NCBI GenBank assembly: GCA_964473745.1 | Contig: CAYYQE010000004.1 | Span: 16,333 to 80,332 of the forward strand | DNA from: JABJMC01 sp964473745 | Lineage (GTDB): Bacteria; Patescibacteriota; Gracilibacteria; UBA1369; UBA12473 | DNA: 64,000 nucleotides | Direction of reading: 5' to 3' | Shown: in pieces, positions 33,698 through 43,095 of the stretch | Position numbering within the stretch: the stretch's first letter is position 1 | Layout of the letters: every line of letters starts with the position of its first letter | The notes under the pieces: model-generated | Seen by the model: only the letters and a program-made list of their open reading frames with translations | The model's database searches: none | Told to the model about the DNA's origin: nothing | Program-made: the position numbers and the translations under genes

Positions 33698-35929
33698 ATG
33701 GCCAAAAATTTAGTCATTGTTGAATCGCCGGCGAAAGCCAAAACAATCTCGAAATTTCTCGGGAAAGATTACGTCGTGAAAGCCTCGATGGGGCACGTAC
33801 GGGATCTTCCGAAATCAAAAATGGGGATTGATGTTGATAAAAAATTCAAAGCTACTTATGTGATTTCTCCGGATAAGAAAAAAGTTATTAAAGATTTGAA
33901 AGTAGCGATTAAGGCGGGCACAAAAGTTTGGCTCGCAACTGATTGCGACCGAGAAGGAGAGGCAATTGGTTGGCATTTACAAAAAGCTCTTAAATTAAAG
34001 AAAGAAAACACACATCGGATTGTTTTTCATGAAATTACTAAGGCGGCTATTATGGAGGCGGTTGAAAATCCAGAGCCTTTAAAGAAGCACTTAGTTGATG
34101 CCCAACAAGCTCGCCGGATTTTGGATCGTTTGGTTGGCTATGAATTATCGCCGTTATTATGGAAAAAAATTCGGTACGGACTTTCGGCCGGGCGTGTGCA
34201 AAGTGTGGCAGTTCGCTTAATTGTTGATCGTGAACGAGAAAGAGATGCTTTTGAAAAGGAAGAATATTGGAGCATTAATGGAGAGTTTTATCCTGATAAA
34301 CACAAGAAAGAAACTTTTGAGGCAAAGCTTCACAAAAAAGATGATAAAAAAGTAGAAATTAAGGATGAAAAATCAGCTAAGAAAATTTTAAAGGATTTGG
34401 AAAAATCCGATTTTAGTATTGAATCAATTGAGCACAAAGAAGTGAAGCGAAATCCAGCGCCACCCTTTACAACTTCTACTCTTCAGCAAGAGGCGGCCCG
34501 AAAATTGCGTATGTCGGTTAAGAAAACTATGGTCGTAGCGCAACAACTTTATGAGGGGATTAATATTGGAAAACATCATCAAGGTTTAATTACTTACATG
34601 CGTACTGATTCGATGAATCTTGCGAAACAAGCGACCACGGCTATTAAAAAAATGGTTGAAAAAGAATATGGGAAGGAATACGCACTTGATAAACCACGAG
34701 TTTATAAGAGTAAAAAAGGAGCGCAAGAGGCTCATGAAGCAATTCGTCCGGTAGATGTTACTTTGCACCCTAAGGATTTAGAAAAACATTTAGATAAAGA
34801 TCAGTTAAAATTATATAAATTGATTTGGAAAAGAGCGATTGCTAGCCAAATGGCCTCGGCAACATTTGATCGTGAAAAAATCGACATTTTGTCTGATGAT
34901 AAAAAATATTTGCTTAGAGCAAACGGACAAAGAATTAAATTCCCAGGGTTTATTAAAGTTTATGTAGAGAGTTTTGATCACCCTGACGATGAAACTAAGC
35001 ACGATGAAAATTTGCTCCCAGCCCTCAAAGAAAAACAGGAAGTTCACGCCAAGGAAGTTACGCCGGCACAACATTTTACGCAGCCACCACCACGTTATAC
35101 CGAGGCGAGTTTGGTTAAGAAATTAGAGTCAGAGGAGATTGGTCGACCATCTACTTATGCGCCAACAATTACAACTGTTATGAATCGCGGCTATGTTGAA
35201 AAAGAAGAAGGGACGCTTAAGCCAACAGATACAGCTTACGTTGTGACTGATGTTTTGGTGAAACATTTCCCAAATGTTGTGAGTATTGGATTTACTGCCA
35301 AAATGGAAGATGATTTGGATCGGATTGCCGAAGGGAAAGAGGATTGGCATGAATTTTTGGAGGATTTTTATGAGCCTTTTCACGACAATATTGTGGAGAA
35401 AATGGAGACAATTAAAAAAGAGGACGTGGTAAATGAAAAAAGTGATGAAATTTGTGAGAAATGTGGTTCAGCAATGGTGATTAAGTTGGGGCGTTTTGGG
35501 AAATTTTTATCTTGTTCAAATTATCCGGAATGCAAACACGCCAAACCAATCGGCGAAACAAAGGAAGAAGAAAAGGAATTCAAAGACTTACAGAAAAAAT
35601 TAGGCGGGAAAAAGTGTCCAGAGTGTGGCGAGCAAATGGAAGTAAAGAAAGGGAGATATGGTGAATTTTTAGGTTGTAGCGGTTATCCAAAATGTAAGCA
35701 CATGCAATCAATCGTGAAGTTTTCTGGCGTGAAATGTCCGGAATGTAATGGTGGGCAATTAATTGAGCGACGCACCAGAAAAGGAGCTAGGGTTTTTTAT
35801 GGTTGTAATAAGTTTCCTAAGTGTAAATTTGCGCTTTGGAACAAACCGGTGGATAAGAAGTGTAAAAAATGTAAGAGTTTGATGGTGGAGAAGGATGATA
35901 AGGTGGTTTGTTCGAAGTGTAAGGAATAG
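33698..35929 (+). CDS. topA: DNA topoisomerase I
   Basis: Type IA topoisomerase relaxing negative supercoils. A TOPRIM domain (LVIVESPAKAKTI at the N-terminus, ATDCDREGEAIGW near residue 90) is followed by the active-site region LITYMRTDSMNL near residue 298 (Tyr nucleophile) and RPSTYAPTI. The C-terminus carries several Cys4 ribbons (CEKCGSAMV near 585, CPECGEQME near 638, CPECNGGQL near 680, CKKCKSLMV near 725). 743 residues is normal. It is probably leaderless or short-leader. Confidence 0.95.
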   Translation: MAKNLVIVESPAKAKTISKFLGKDYVVKASMGHVRDLPKSKMGIDVDKKFKATYVISPDKKKVIKDLKVAIKAGTKVWLATDCDREGEAIGWHLQKALKLKKENTHRIVFHEITKAAIMEAVENPEPLKKHLVDAQQARRILDRLVGYELSPLLWKKIRYGLSAGRVQSVAVRLIVDRERERDAFEKEEYWSINGEFYPDKHKKETFEAKLHKKDDKKVEIKDEKSAKKILKDLEKSDFSIESIEHKEVKRNPAPPFTTSTLQQEAARKLRMSVKKTMVVAQQLYEGINIGKHHQGLITYMRTDSMNLAKQATTAIKKMVEKEYGKEYALDKPRVYKSKKGAQEAHEAIRPVDVTLHPKDLEKHLDKDQLKLYKLIWKRAIASQMASATFDREKIDILSDDKKYLLRANGQRIKFPGFIKVYVESFDHPDDETKHDENLLPALKEKQEVHAKEVTPAQHFTQPPPRYTEASLVKKLESEEIGRPSTYAPTITTVMNRGYVEKEEGTLKPTDTAYVVTDVLVKHFPNVVSIGFTAKMEDDLDRIAEGKEDWHEFLEDFYEPFHDNIVEKMETIKKEDVVNEKSDEICEKCGSAMVIKLGRFGKFLSCSNYPECKHAKPIGETKEEEKEFKDLQKKLGGKKCPECGEQMEVKKGRYGEFLGCSGYPKCKHMQSIVKFSGVKCPECNGGQLIERRTRKGARVFYGCNKFPKCKFALWNKPVDKKCKKCKSLMVEKDDKVVCSKCKE

Positions 35930-35931
35930 AG

Positions 35932-36050
35932 AAAAAAGATCAGAAATTTCCCTCGCAAGCTGGAGGGAACCTTTTTGGATACATGATCCAAAAAGAACCC
36001 CTCTCACCTGCCGGCGGGACGTTTGCTCGAGAAACATCTGATCTTTTTTT
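35932..36050 (+). ncRNA. Structured dispersed element, copy 3
   Basis: Outer stem AAAAAAGATCAGA (35932-35944) with TCTGATCTTTTTT (36037-36049), longer than in copy 2 and ending in a T run, so here it can also act as a terminator for topA. Inner GAGGG/CCCTC, apical CTTTTTGGAT/ATCCAAAAAG, and CTCG/CGAG in the position of CTTCG/CGAAG in copy 1. The CCCTCGCAAGCTGGAGGG block recurs inverted at about 36063-36081. Confidence 0.65.
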
Positions 36051-36118
36051 GTATTTACTCCTCCCTCCAGCTTGCGAGGGGAGCCCCTGGCTTTCTCTTG
36101 TTCGTACATAACTCGGAG

Positions 36119-36150
36119 AACCCCTTCCCCTCATAAGGTTAGAAGGGGTT
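36119..36150 (+). terminator. Hairpin upstream of the giant CARDB gene
   Basis: AACCCCTTC (36119-36127) pairs with GAAGGGGTT (36142-36150), followed by a T-rich stretch including TTTTTT at about 36165. It may terminate read-through from topA. Confidence 0.5.
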
Positions 36151-36217
36151 GCTATTTGGGTGATTTTTTGGTAAAATAAACAGATTTAAACACTTAAAAT
36201 CAATAAACAAAAATATA

Positions 36218-39200
36218 ATGAAAAAAATACAAAAAATATTGGCAAGTTTTGTAGTCCTTACTTTGGGGCTTTCTTTGTCTCCAATGGGGACGAGTGCGGC
36301 CGCTAGACCAGGCTTTGGTGGCGGAGAGCTAGACATCGACCGGGTGACCTTTAGTTTCCCAAGTGTAGGAGATATGGGAGCAACAGTTGGTGGGATAGCA
36401 ATAGATTCAAGTGGCTCAGATCTTGTTGTTTCGAATCTTTATCGTGATGAAGGTAGTGAAGAGTTAGTAATTCAAATGACGAACCAGGGAGAAGATGATG
36501 CGACTGATACAAGTGGAACAACTTCTGTTTGGGTTGACGGGGCTTTAGTGTGGGATTTCTCATGGGATACCCTGCCAGCGGAGGACCAAACCTTTATGGC
36601 GGCTGGTGAAAGCTCTGCGGTTCGTCCGCAAGAGGCTTTTGGGGATAGTGGCGAATTTACAACGGCTGAACATTTTGTGGAAGTTTGTGTGGATTTTACT
36701 GATGTTATTTCCGAGCGTGATGAAGGGAATAATTGTGCGGGAGCCACAATTTTAAGTAGCGTTGAGGCGGAGATAAGTTATCCAAATTTGGTGATGAGTG
36801 ATATTTATTTAGAGGATGGCACTGATTATTTAACAGTGGAAATGACTAATGACGGGGATGAGGATGTGACTGATTTGACTGGTCATACTTATATTTGGAT
36901 TGATGATATGGAGAACCCAGCCTGGACGTATTCTTGGAGTCGCTTGTCAGATGATAATCGATTGTTTTTGAATGTTGGAGAAACTTCAACAATCCAACCA
37001 GAAGTGTTGTTTGGTGAGGCTGATGATGTTACGAGTGCAACTGTAATGGCGTGTGTTGATTATGATGGCGGTGGCGATGGGGTGGCGGAAGAGAGTGATG
37101 AAACTGATAACTGTTTAACAGTAGATCTTGTTGAGCGAATTACTTATGAATATCCGGATCCGGTGGAGTTGGTGGTAACCGTGGGTGGAGAGCCGCAAAG
37201 TGAGGCCTTACCTGATTTGGTGGTTTCGAATCTTTACCGTGATGAGGGGAGTGAAGAATTGGTTATACAAATGACTAACCAGGGAGAAGCAGACGCCACA
37301 GATACCAGTGGAAAAACTTATATTTGGATTGATGGTGTTTTGGAGTGGACTTATACCTGGAGTACTCTTTCGGATGAAAATCAGGAATTTATGGTGGCTG
37401 GGCAAAGTTCAGCAATTCGGCCGCAGCTAATTTCTGGTGATGACGAGGAATTTACAACAGCAGGACATTTGGTAGAAGCTTGCGTGGATTATGATGCTGG
37501 CGGGGGGGATGGAGCTGTTGCAGAATTAAAGGAAGATAATAATTGTGCGGAGGCTACGATTTTGAGTGAAGCTGATGCCGCTGTCTTTTACCCGGACCTT
37601 AAAGTGACAAATGTTTATCTTCAAAGTGATACAAATTATTTAACAGTGGAAATGACGAATGAAGGGGATGAAGATGTGTCGGATTTAACCGGGAAAACTT
37701 ATATTTGGGTGGATGATATGGTTGATGCAGCTTGGACTTATTCTTGGACTTATTTGTCTGATGAAAACAAAGCGTTTTTGCAGACGGGAGAAACTTCAAC
37801 GATTCAGCCACAAGTGCTGTTTGGAGAAGCCAGTGATGTGACTGATGCTAGGGTGATGGCTTGCGTGGATTATGATACCGACGGTGGCGATGGTGTTGCG
37901 GAGGAGAGTGATGAAGCGGACAATTGTTTAACGGTTAATATTGAGACGTTAACTTTGCCGCAAACCTACGATATAGAAGCGATTGATTATGGATTGATTT
38001 TGGGGGCTACTTATAATGCTGATAGCGATGCTCGAGTGGCTTTTGAAAAAAGTAATTGGGCGGAATGGTTGCATGATTCTGGCCGAACAATTAGACAAAG
38101 AAACCGGGTTAGTTTTGATCCGGATGGTGTAATATATTCAGATGGAAATTCAAAAGTTGCCTGGTTAAATGACGCTTGGGGATGGATGGATTTTAGTTGG
38201 TGTGACTTAGGAGCTGACCCAGCTGCTTGTGTTGATGTAAAACCAAATGTGGATTTGAATTTAGAAGGTGTTTTGGCTGGCACGGGTGATGCTTATTGGT
38301 CTGGTCGCGCTTATGTTAGTGCTACTGGGGATTGGATTAATTTTGGTTGGACGTGCGCCAGGGTTGTAGGAGATTGTAGTATCGAGGATCGTGTTCATAC
38401 TGATTTAGAAACAGGTGAAGTAAGTGGTTATGCTTGGGGAAGTGGGCTTGGTTGGATTAATTTTGGGAATTCCGAAGAGGAGCAATATACAGTCGCTCAA
38501 ATTCTTCCGGAAGAAGAGGATATAATTTATGTGCAGCCAGTAGTAACACTTACTCCAGACCCAAGTGATGTGACTAAATATGGGCAAGGAGGAGGTGATT
38601 CAGCCCCACTAGCTGATGGCGAAGAATCATATATGTTATCTGTTAAATTAATAGACGTAGATACTGGTGACGCGCTTACGGATGATTATGAAGTTGGGAT
38701 TGAAGTTACGCCGACTGAAGAGTCTTTTGTTTATATTGATCAAATAAATCGGACCGAAGGTAGTGATAGTGCCGTGTTTTTTGGAGAAGTGACTTATGAT
38801 CGACATGATGAAACTTTTGATTTACCGATTTATTCTTGGGCCCCAACCTCTAATGTAAATGGATATGATGAGGATGCCGATGGAGTGATTGATTTTTACT
38901 TTGATCATGACCCAGAGGATGCCAGTGGTTATGCCCGATCTGGTATCGCTAATCAATACGTACTTGATTTGATTGATATTACCGTAACTGGCCCGTCTGA
39001 AGTGGAATTTTTTGAACTAGTTCCCGGGCGAGTAGCGCCACTTTGGGGAATTTCTGGAGGTGAGCGTGTTCTGCGGTTTGCGCCAGCCATTGAGCTCACA
39101 AATTTAGGGCGCTTAACAGATGAAGAAGGAATTCTTTATTCTATCCCAAATGTTCCTGACGAGGAATTAGAATTAGCCGGAATTTTAGCGGTGTGGAACG

Positions 39201-41650
39201 GAATAGCAGAAAGCTTTACCTTAACGGCGACTCTTAACTCGGATGCATATTATTATTTATTTGAAACAAGTGAAGATGGTAACTACATCCCGGGTGATGA
39301 TATTGCCTTGGTTAATTCAACGTTTGCGGTAGATGATATGGAGATCGGCACGACAACAGTGCAAGACTTTAGCGATACCGGATACTATGTCCCAGTAGAT
39401 GAACGAGATGATTTGGCTGATTTGGAGCAGGGATCGAATGGATCGTTGATAAGTATGAATATGTTAGTAAACGAAAATGGTTATTACGCGCCAGTGGCGG
39501 CCGTACTTTCCGTGAAGTCATTATTTGCGAAATTGCTAGATTGGGTTAACCCGTTTGCTAAACCAGTGTTTGTAAATGCGGCGGGATCTGGTCCGGATTT
39601 ATTGGTGAGTGATATTTCTCAGAGTTCAGCTGGACAGGTGGTTGTAACAGTTGAAAACCAAGGGGACCAAGATGTGATCACATCGTATCCTGACCCAAGT
39701 ATTTATATCAATATTATTGACGTGAAAACTTATTCATATAGCTATTCCTCCTTGAGTGACCCAAGTTTTTTGGAGGTTAATGGCAGCAGCACTATTTATA
39801 CGCACCTCTTGGAGGATGGTGAGGTTTACGAGATAGAGGCGTGTGTTGATTCTAATGAAGCCATTACCGAAATTGATGAAACAAATAATTGCTATAGCAC
39901 AACCATTGATACCAGAACTCTTCCTGATCTTACGGTAAGTAATATTTTCCGTAACGAGGGTGGAGTGCTGGGTGTGGTTTTAAGAAATGTTGGAGAAACA
40001 GATGTGGTTCCGACTACTAATGACCCACGAATTTATATTTATATTGATGGTGTTCGTGAATGGAGTTATAGCTATAGCACCTTAGCTGACCAGAGCTTTT
40101 TGGAGGGGGGAGGTCGGAGTGTGATTTCCCCTCAAGTGCTTGATGAAGAAGATCAATATGTAGTAGAGGCTTGTATTGATCCTAGTGGGATGATTGCGGA
40201 GCTGGATGAATCTAATAATTGTTACGAAACAACGATTGTTTCCACAACACTTTATCCGGATTTAATAGTTAGTCGAATTTATCGAGATGATGTTACGAAT
40301 GAATTAGTGGTGGAGCAAATGAATCTTGGTGAAGGGGCGACCACAGACTTAAGTGGTACAACTTATGTCTGGATTGATGGTGAAGCCCCCGAAGTTCATA
40401 CCTGGGCTGGCTTAGCGGATCCTTCTTTTATGGAGGTTGCCGGGATTTCAGAATTTCGACCGGAAACTTTGACTGAAGGCGATCATTCCGTGCAAGTTTG
40501 TGTTGATTACGCTGGGATTGTTGAAGAAACTGATGAAAATAATAATTGTAGTTTTGCCACGGTTGGAGCCGGGATAGACATGAATGCGCTTTACGATACA
40601 TATATTAGCTATGTGCCAACTGACGAGGCTTTTACAGTGCGTTATTATTCACATTATATGCCGCTCACTTATGCTGATGGAATGGGTTACAACGTGGCCG
40701 CTTATGATACAAAATTAGAAACAGAAATTTCAGGATCAATTACCAGTATGACAGCGGCGGACACCTTAGCTGAAGATTCTACGGTTGAAGTTGTTGGCGA
40801 TGAATTTGATACTCAAACTCTTCGAAACCAGCTTTATCAACGATTAACAGAATATACCAAGGGCGCACAGCCTGGATCTTCTGATGTTACGATTTCGGAA
40901 GATATGTCTGCCTCTAATGGGGCGGTGTTAATGAATGGAGATTTGATTTACACGGAACAAGATGTGATTATCGAAGACATTGATGAGTCGTATGATGAAG
41001 TAACAATTGCTACCAGCGGCGGAAATATATTTGTTGATAGTAATTTGATGGCTGAAGAAGCGACGGGATTGATTGCTTTTAAAGATTCAAATGGTGAGGG
41101 TGGAAATATTTATATTCATCCGGATGTGACGGGAATTGTAGCGAATATTTATGCGGATGGTGGTTTGTATTCTTATGATGGTGATCGTGAGAACCTCACA
41201 CGGCCTGATTATTTAGGAAACGCGAATGCGTTGACTGGCTGGGATGCAAACACGCGTCAGGAAGCTTTAAATAATCAACTAGGACTTCGTGGTTCGCTTA
41301 TTTCCAAGAACACTCTTGGCGGAGCGGATGATCTTTCGAATTTAGTTATGCCAAATGGTGAAGAGACAAATGATGTTTTATTGGCAACGGATAGTAGCTT
41401 GTCTGATTTGCGGGAATTTGTGCTTTGTTGGATTCAAACTAATGAAGATGGAACTCCTTATGATTCGGACGCTGATGGCAATGAAGGTTATGTTGGCGAT
41501 GAGCTTGATTATGGAGATATGGAAGAATGTGAAGATACGGAAAGAACTGAGCTCTTAGATTATACGGGTGTTTTGGAAGACGATAACCACACTCCTTTCT
41601 ACGTCGAATATCAACCGCCAAGTTCAACTTTGCCGGTGTTTGTGAGGTAA
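36218..41650 (+). CDS. Giant secreted CARDB-repeat surface protein
   Basis: 1810 residues. A signal peptide (about residues 1-28, VVLTLGLSLSPMGTSA) precedes four CARDB-like repeats (about 65-180, 190-300, 333-448 and 457-573), each beginning DLVVSNLYRDEG or similar and ending EEDNNC-A. Repeats 1+2 and 3+4 are near-duplicates at DNA level. A middle part contains two W-x-N/D-F-G/S-W motifs (WLNDAWGWMDF, GSGLGWINFG). Three more CARDB repeats follow (about 1125-1440), then an uncharacterised acidic C-terminal domain. CARDB domains are Ig-like modules of surface and adhesion proteins; GWINFG-type motifs recur in CPR proteins. There is no transmembrane anchor at the C-terminus. It probably acts in the cell envelope or on the surface. 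Confidence 0.8.
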   Translation: MKKIQKILASFVVLTLGLSLSPMGTSAAARPGFGGGELDIDRVTFSFPSVGDMGATVGGIAIDSSGSDLVVSNLYRDEGSEELVIQMTNQGEDDATDTSGTTSVWVDGALVWDFSWDTLPAEDQTFMAAGESSAVRPQEAFGDSGEFTTAEHFVEVCVDFTDVISERDEGNNCAGATILSSVEAEISYPNLVMSDIYLEDGTDYLTVEMTNDGDEDVTDLTGHTYIWIDDMENPAWTYSWSRLSDDNRLFLNVGETSTIQPEVLFGEADDVTSATVMACVDYDGGGDGVAEESDETDNCLTVDLVERITYEYPDPVELVVTVGGEPQSEALPDLVVSNLYRDEGSEELVIQMTNQGEADATDTSGKTYIWIDGVLEWTYTWSTLSDENQEFMVAGQSSAIRPQLISGDDEEFTTAGHLVEACVDYDAGGGDGAVAELKEDNNCAEATILSEADAAVFYPDLKVTNVYLQSDTNYLTVEMTNEGDEDVSDLTGKTYIWVDDMVDAAWTYSWTYLSDENKAFLQTGETSTIQPQVLFGEASDVTDARVMACVDYDTDGGDGVAEESDEADNCLTVNIETLTLPQTYDIEAIDYGLILGATYNADSDARVAFEKSNWAEWLHDSGRTIRQRNRVSFDPDGVIYSDGNSKVAWLNDAWGWMDFSWCDLGADPAACVDVKPNVDLNLEGVLAGTGDAYWSGRAYVSATGDWINFGWTCARVVGDCSIEDRVHTDLETGEVSGYAWGSGLGWINFGNSEEEQYTVAQILPEEEDIIYVQPVVTLTPDPSDVTKYGQGGGDSAPLADGEESYMLSVKLIDVDTGDALTDDYEVGIEVTPTEESFVYIDQINRTEGSDSAVFFGEVTYDRHDETFDLPIYSWAPTSNVNGYDEDADGVIDFYFDHDPEDASGYARSGIANQYVLDLIDITVTGPSEVEFFELVPGRVAPLWGISGGERVLRFAPAIELTNLGRLTDEEGILYSIPNVPDEELELAGILAVWNGIAESFTLTATLNSDAYYYLFETSEDGNYIPGDDIALVNSTFAVDDMEIGTTTVQDFSDTGYYVPVDERDDLADLEQGSNGSLISMNMLVNENGYYAPVAAVLSVKSLFAKLLDWVNPFAKPVFVNAAGSGPDLLVSDISQSSAGQVVVTVENQGDQDVITSYPDPSIYINIIDVKTYSYSYSSLSDPSFLEVNGSSTIYTHLLEDGEVYEIEACVDSNEAITEIDETNNCYSTTIDTRTLPDLTVSNIFRNEGGVLGVVLRNVGETDVVPTTNDPRIYIYIDGVREWSYSYSTLADQSFLEGGGRSVISPQVLDEEDQYVVEACIDPSGMIAELDESNNCYETTIVSTTLYPDLIVSRIYRDDVTNELVVEQMNLGEGATTDLSGTTYVWIDGEAPEVHTWAGLADPSFMEVAGISEFRPETLTEGDHSVQVCVDYAGIVEETDENNNCSFATVGAGIDMNALYDTYISYVPTDEAFTVRYYSHYMPLTYADGMGYNVAAYDTKLETEISGSITSMTAADTLAEDSTVEVVGDEFDTQTLRNQLYQRLTEYTKGAQPGSSDVTISEDMSASNGAVLMNGDLIYTEQDVIIEDIDESYDEVTIATSGGNIFVDSNLMAEEATGLIAFKDSNGEGGNIYIHPDVTGIVANIYADGGLYSYDGDRENLTRPDYLGNANALTGWDANTRQEALNNQLGLRGSLISKNTLGGADDLSNLVMPNGEETNDVLLATDSSLSDLREFVLCWIQTNEDGTPYDSDADGNEGYVGDELDYGDMEECEDTERTELLDYTGVLEDDNHTPFYVEYQPPSSTLPVFVR

Positions 41651-41666
41651 GAGTTAACTAAAAAAC

Positions 41667-41828
41667 ATGAACCCAAATCCACTTTTAAAAAAAGCGAGAG
41701 ATTTGTTACTTGTTTTTGAAAGCAAAAAAGATCAGGAATCTAAAAATAAAAAAGCCTTAGCTCGCAAAGCAGAGGAGTTGGTTCAAGAGATGAAAGATTA
41801 TGAGGAACTTCATAACCTTCTTAAATAA
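41667..41828 (+). CDS. Small charged hypothetical protein, coupled to the next gene
   Basis: 53 codons, MNPNPLLKKARDLLLVF to EELHNLLK, lysine/glutamate-rich and helical. The frame starts 16 bp after the giant gene and its TAA shares its last A with the ATG of the next gene (TAATG), the classic sign of translational coupling. It is too short for standard ORF cut-offs but its coding character is plausible. No family recognised. Confidence 0.55.
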   Translation: MNPNPLLKKARDLLLVFESKKDQESKNKKALARKAEELVQEMKDYEELHNLLK

Positions 41829-42898
41829 TGGAACCTGCCCCACAAACACCATCTACAGAAGAAAATTATGACGCTGGATTTGAAGAAGAGCTTTCGAGAG
41901 AGGACTTATTAAAAAGAATCAAACAAACCATTTTAAGATTGGCTGTTATGGATGATGCAGATTTTTATGATGGATATGTAAGAGAGGTGCTCGATGAGGC
42001 TCATAAGCATTTGGAAGAATTAAAAGAAAATTATCCAGAGGAGCGCGATATTGTGCTTTTTGAAGAAGCTTTAATTGATTTGGAGCAAGATTTTAAGGAG
42101 GAGGTGGAAACAGAATTGGATAGTTCAATGGAGGCGATGATGGAGGACATGAAAGGGGTGATTGCGGAGGCGGGAGTAGAACAAAAAGATGTGAGTGAAG
42201 TAATAAATGAGGATTCATTGATGGGGGACACATTATGCAGAATGGAAGAGCTGGGCGTTGAGGCAGAATATGTGGTGGAGGCGGCAGATCCAAATGCGCC
42301 AGTGATTGTTTTGTTTATGCAGGTTCATCCTGCTCCTTCCGAGGTTGAAAATATAAAATTAGATATAAGTGGAAATAAGAAAATGCAAAGGGCTCTTACA
42401 GCTAAAAAAGGCGTACTTAAAACACCGGAAGAATCTCAATTAGCTATTTATGAAAATGTTCGGTCTTTAGTGGAGGATGGAGTAGGAAGTACGCTTTATG
42501 CGGAAATAGTTCCATTAGTATGGGGAGAGTTAAATCAAGAAAGAGTGGATGTAATTCGTGATGAGCAAGAAGATTATGGGCAGATGGCGTCTTTAAGGCT
42601 GGAAGAAGATTTGGGAGATGCTATTGATGTCAGGGCGTATGATATTGATCCGCTAAAATATGAGACATTAAGCGGAGAAATGGATTTGGTTTATAGGTTC
42701 GCGGCGCATAATGTTTTTATTGCTTCAAATTTGACGACACGGCACTCAGGATTAGGAGAACAACCAGTTAGCTTTGCGACTATGGGCGGAGAACATGAAA
42801 GATACCGTAATCCTGACGTAGAACATCAAATCCCCATTTCACACGCTATGGCTTATTATGGTTTTAATGTAGTGGTGGTGAACCAGGCTTTTAATTAA
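41828..42898 (+). CDS. Hypothetical protein, possibly TraB/ChaN (Tiki)-like
   Basis: 356 residues. The N-terminal third is acidic, helical and coiled. The C-terminal two thirds contain APVIVLFMQVHPAP (about residue 155), then QLAIYENVRSLVEDG, then LYAEIVPL, and near the end FATMGGEHERYR and ISHAMAYYGFNVVVV. The order V-H, Q-x-x-I, E recalls the ChaN/TraB/Tiki superfamily but is not convincing alone. No signal peptide. It is translationally coupled to the 53-residue gene upstream. Its last 4 bases overlap the convergent small membrane protein. Confidence 0.5.
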   Translation: MEPAPQTPSTEENYDAGFEEELSREDLLKRIKQTILRLAVMDDADFYDGYVREVLDEAHKHLEELKENYPEERDIVLFEEALIDLEQDFKEEVETELDSSMEAMMEDMKGVIAEAGVEQKDVSEVINEDSLMGDTLCRMEELGVEAEYVVEAADPNAPVIVLFMQVHPAPSEVENIKLDISGNKKMQRALTAKKGVLKTPEESQLAIYENVRSLVEDGVGSTLYAEIVPLVWGELNQERVDVIRDEQEDYGQMASLRLEEDLGDAIDVRAYDIDPLKYETLSGEMDLVYRFAAHNVFIASNLTTRHSGLGEQPVSFATMGGEHERYRNPDVEHQIPISHAMAYYGFNVVVVNQAFN

Positions 42899-43089
42899 AA
42901 ATCGATCGTAAAAAACGCAATTAGAATAGCAAGACCTAAAAGTGTGGAAATTCCAATGTAAACCCAGGTAGCAATGCGGCTAAGCTTGTTTAAATAGCGA
43001 AAACGGCGGGCTTGCATAACAGCAAGTGCCCCCAGGATAGCAAGGGTTAGAAGGAGGCCAAAAATGACTAGAAGAGCAATAAGTTTCAT
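42895..43089 (-). CDS. Small two-span membrane protein
   Basis: 64 residues: two hydrophobic segments (about 3-25 and 42-62) with a basic QARRFRYLNKLSR loop between. No family recognised. It is 6 bp after the phosphomannomutase stop on the same strand, so probably the last gene of that unit. Confidence 0.6.
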   Translation of the reverse strand: MKLIALLVIFGLLLTLAILGALAVMQARRFRYLNKLSRIATWVYIGISTLLGLAILIAFFTIDF

Positions 43090-43095
43090 GGGTTT

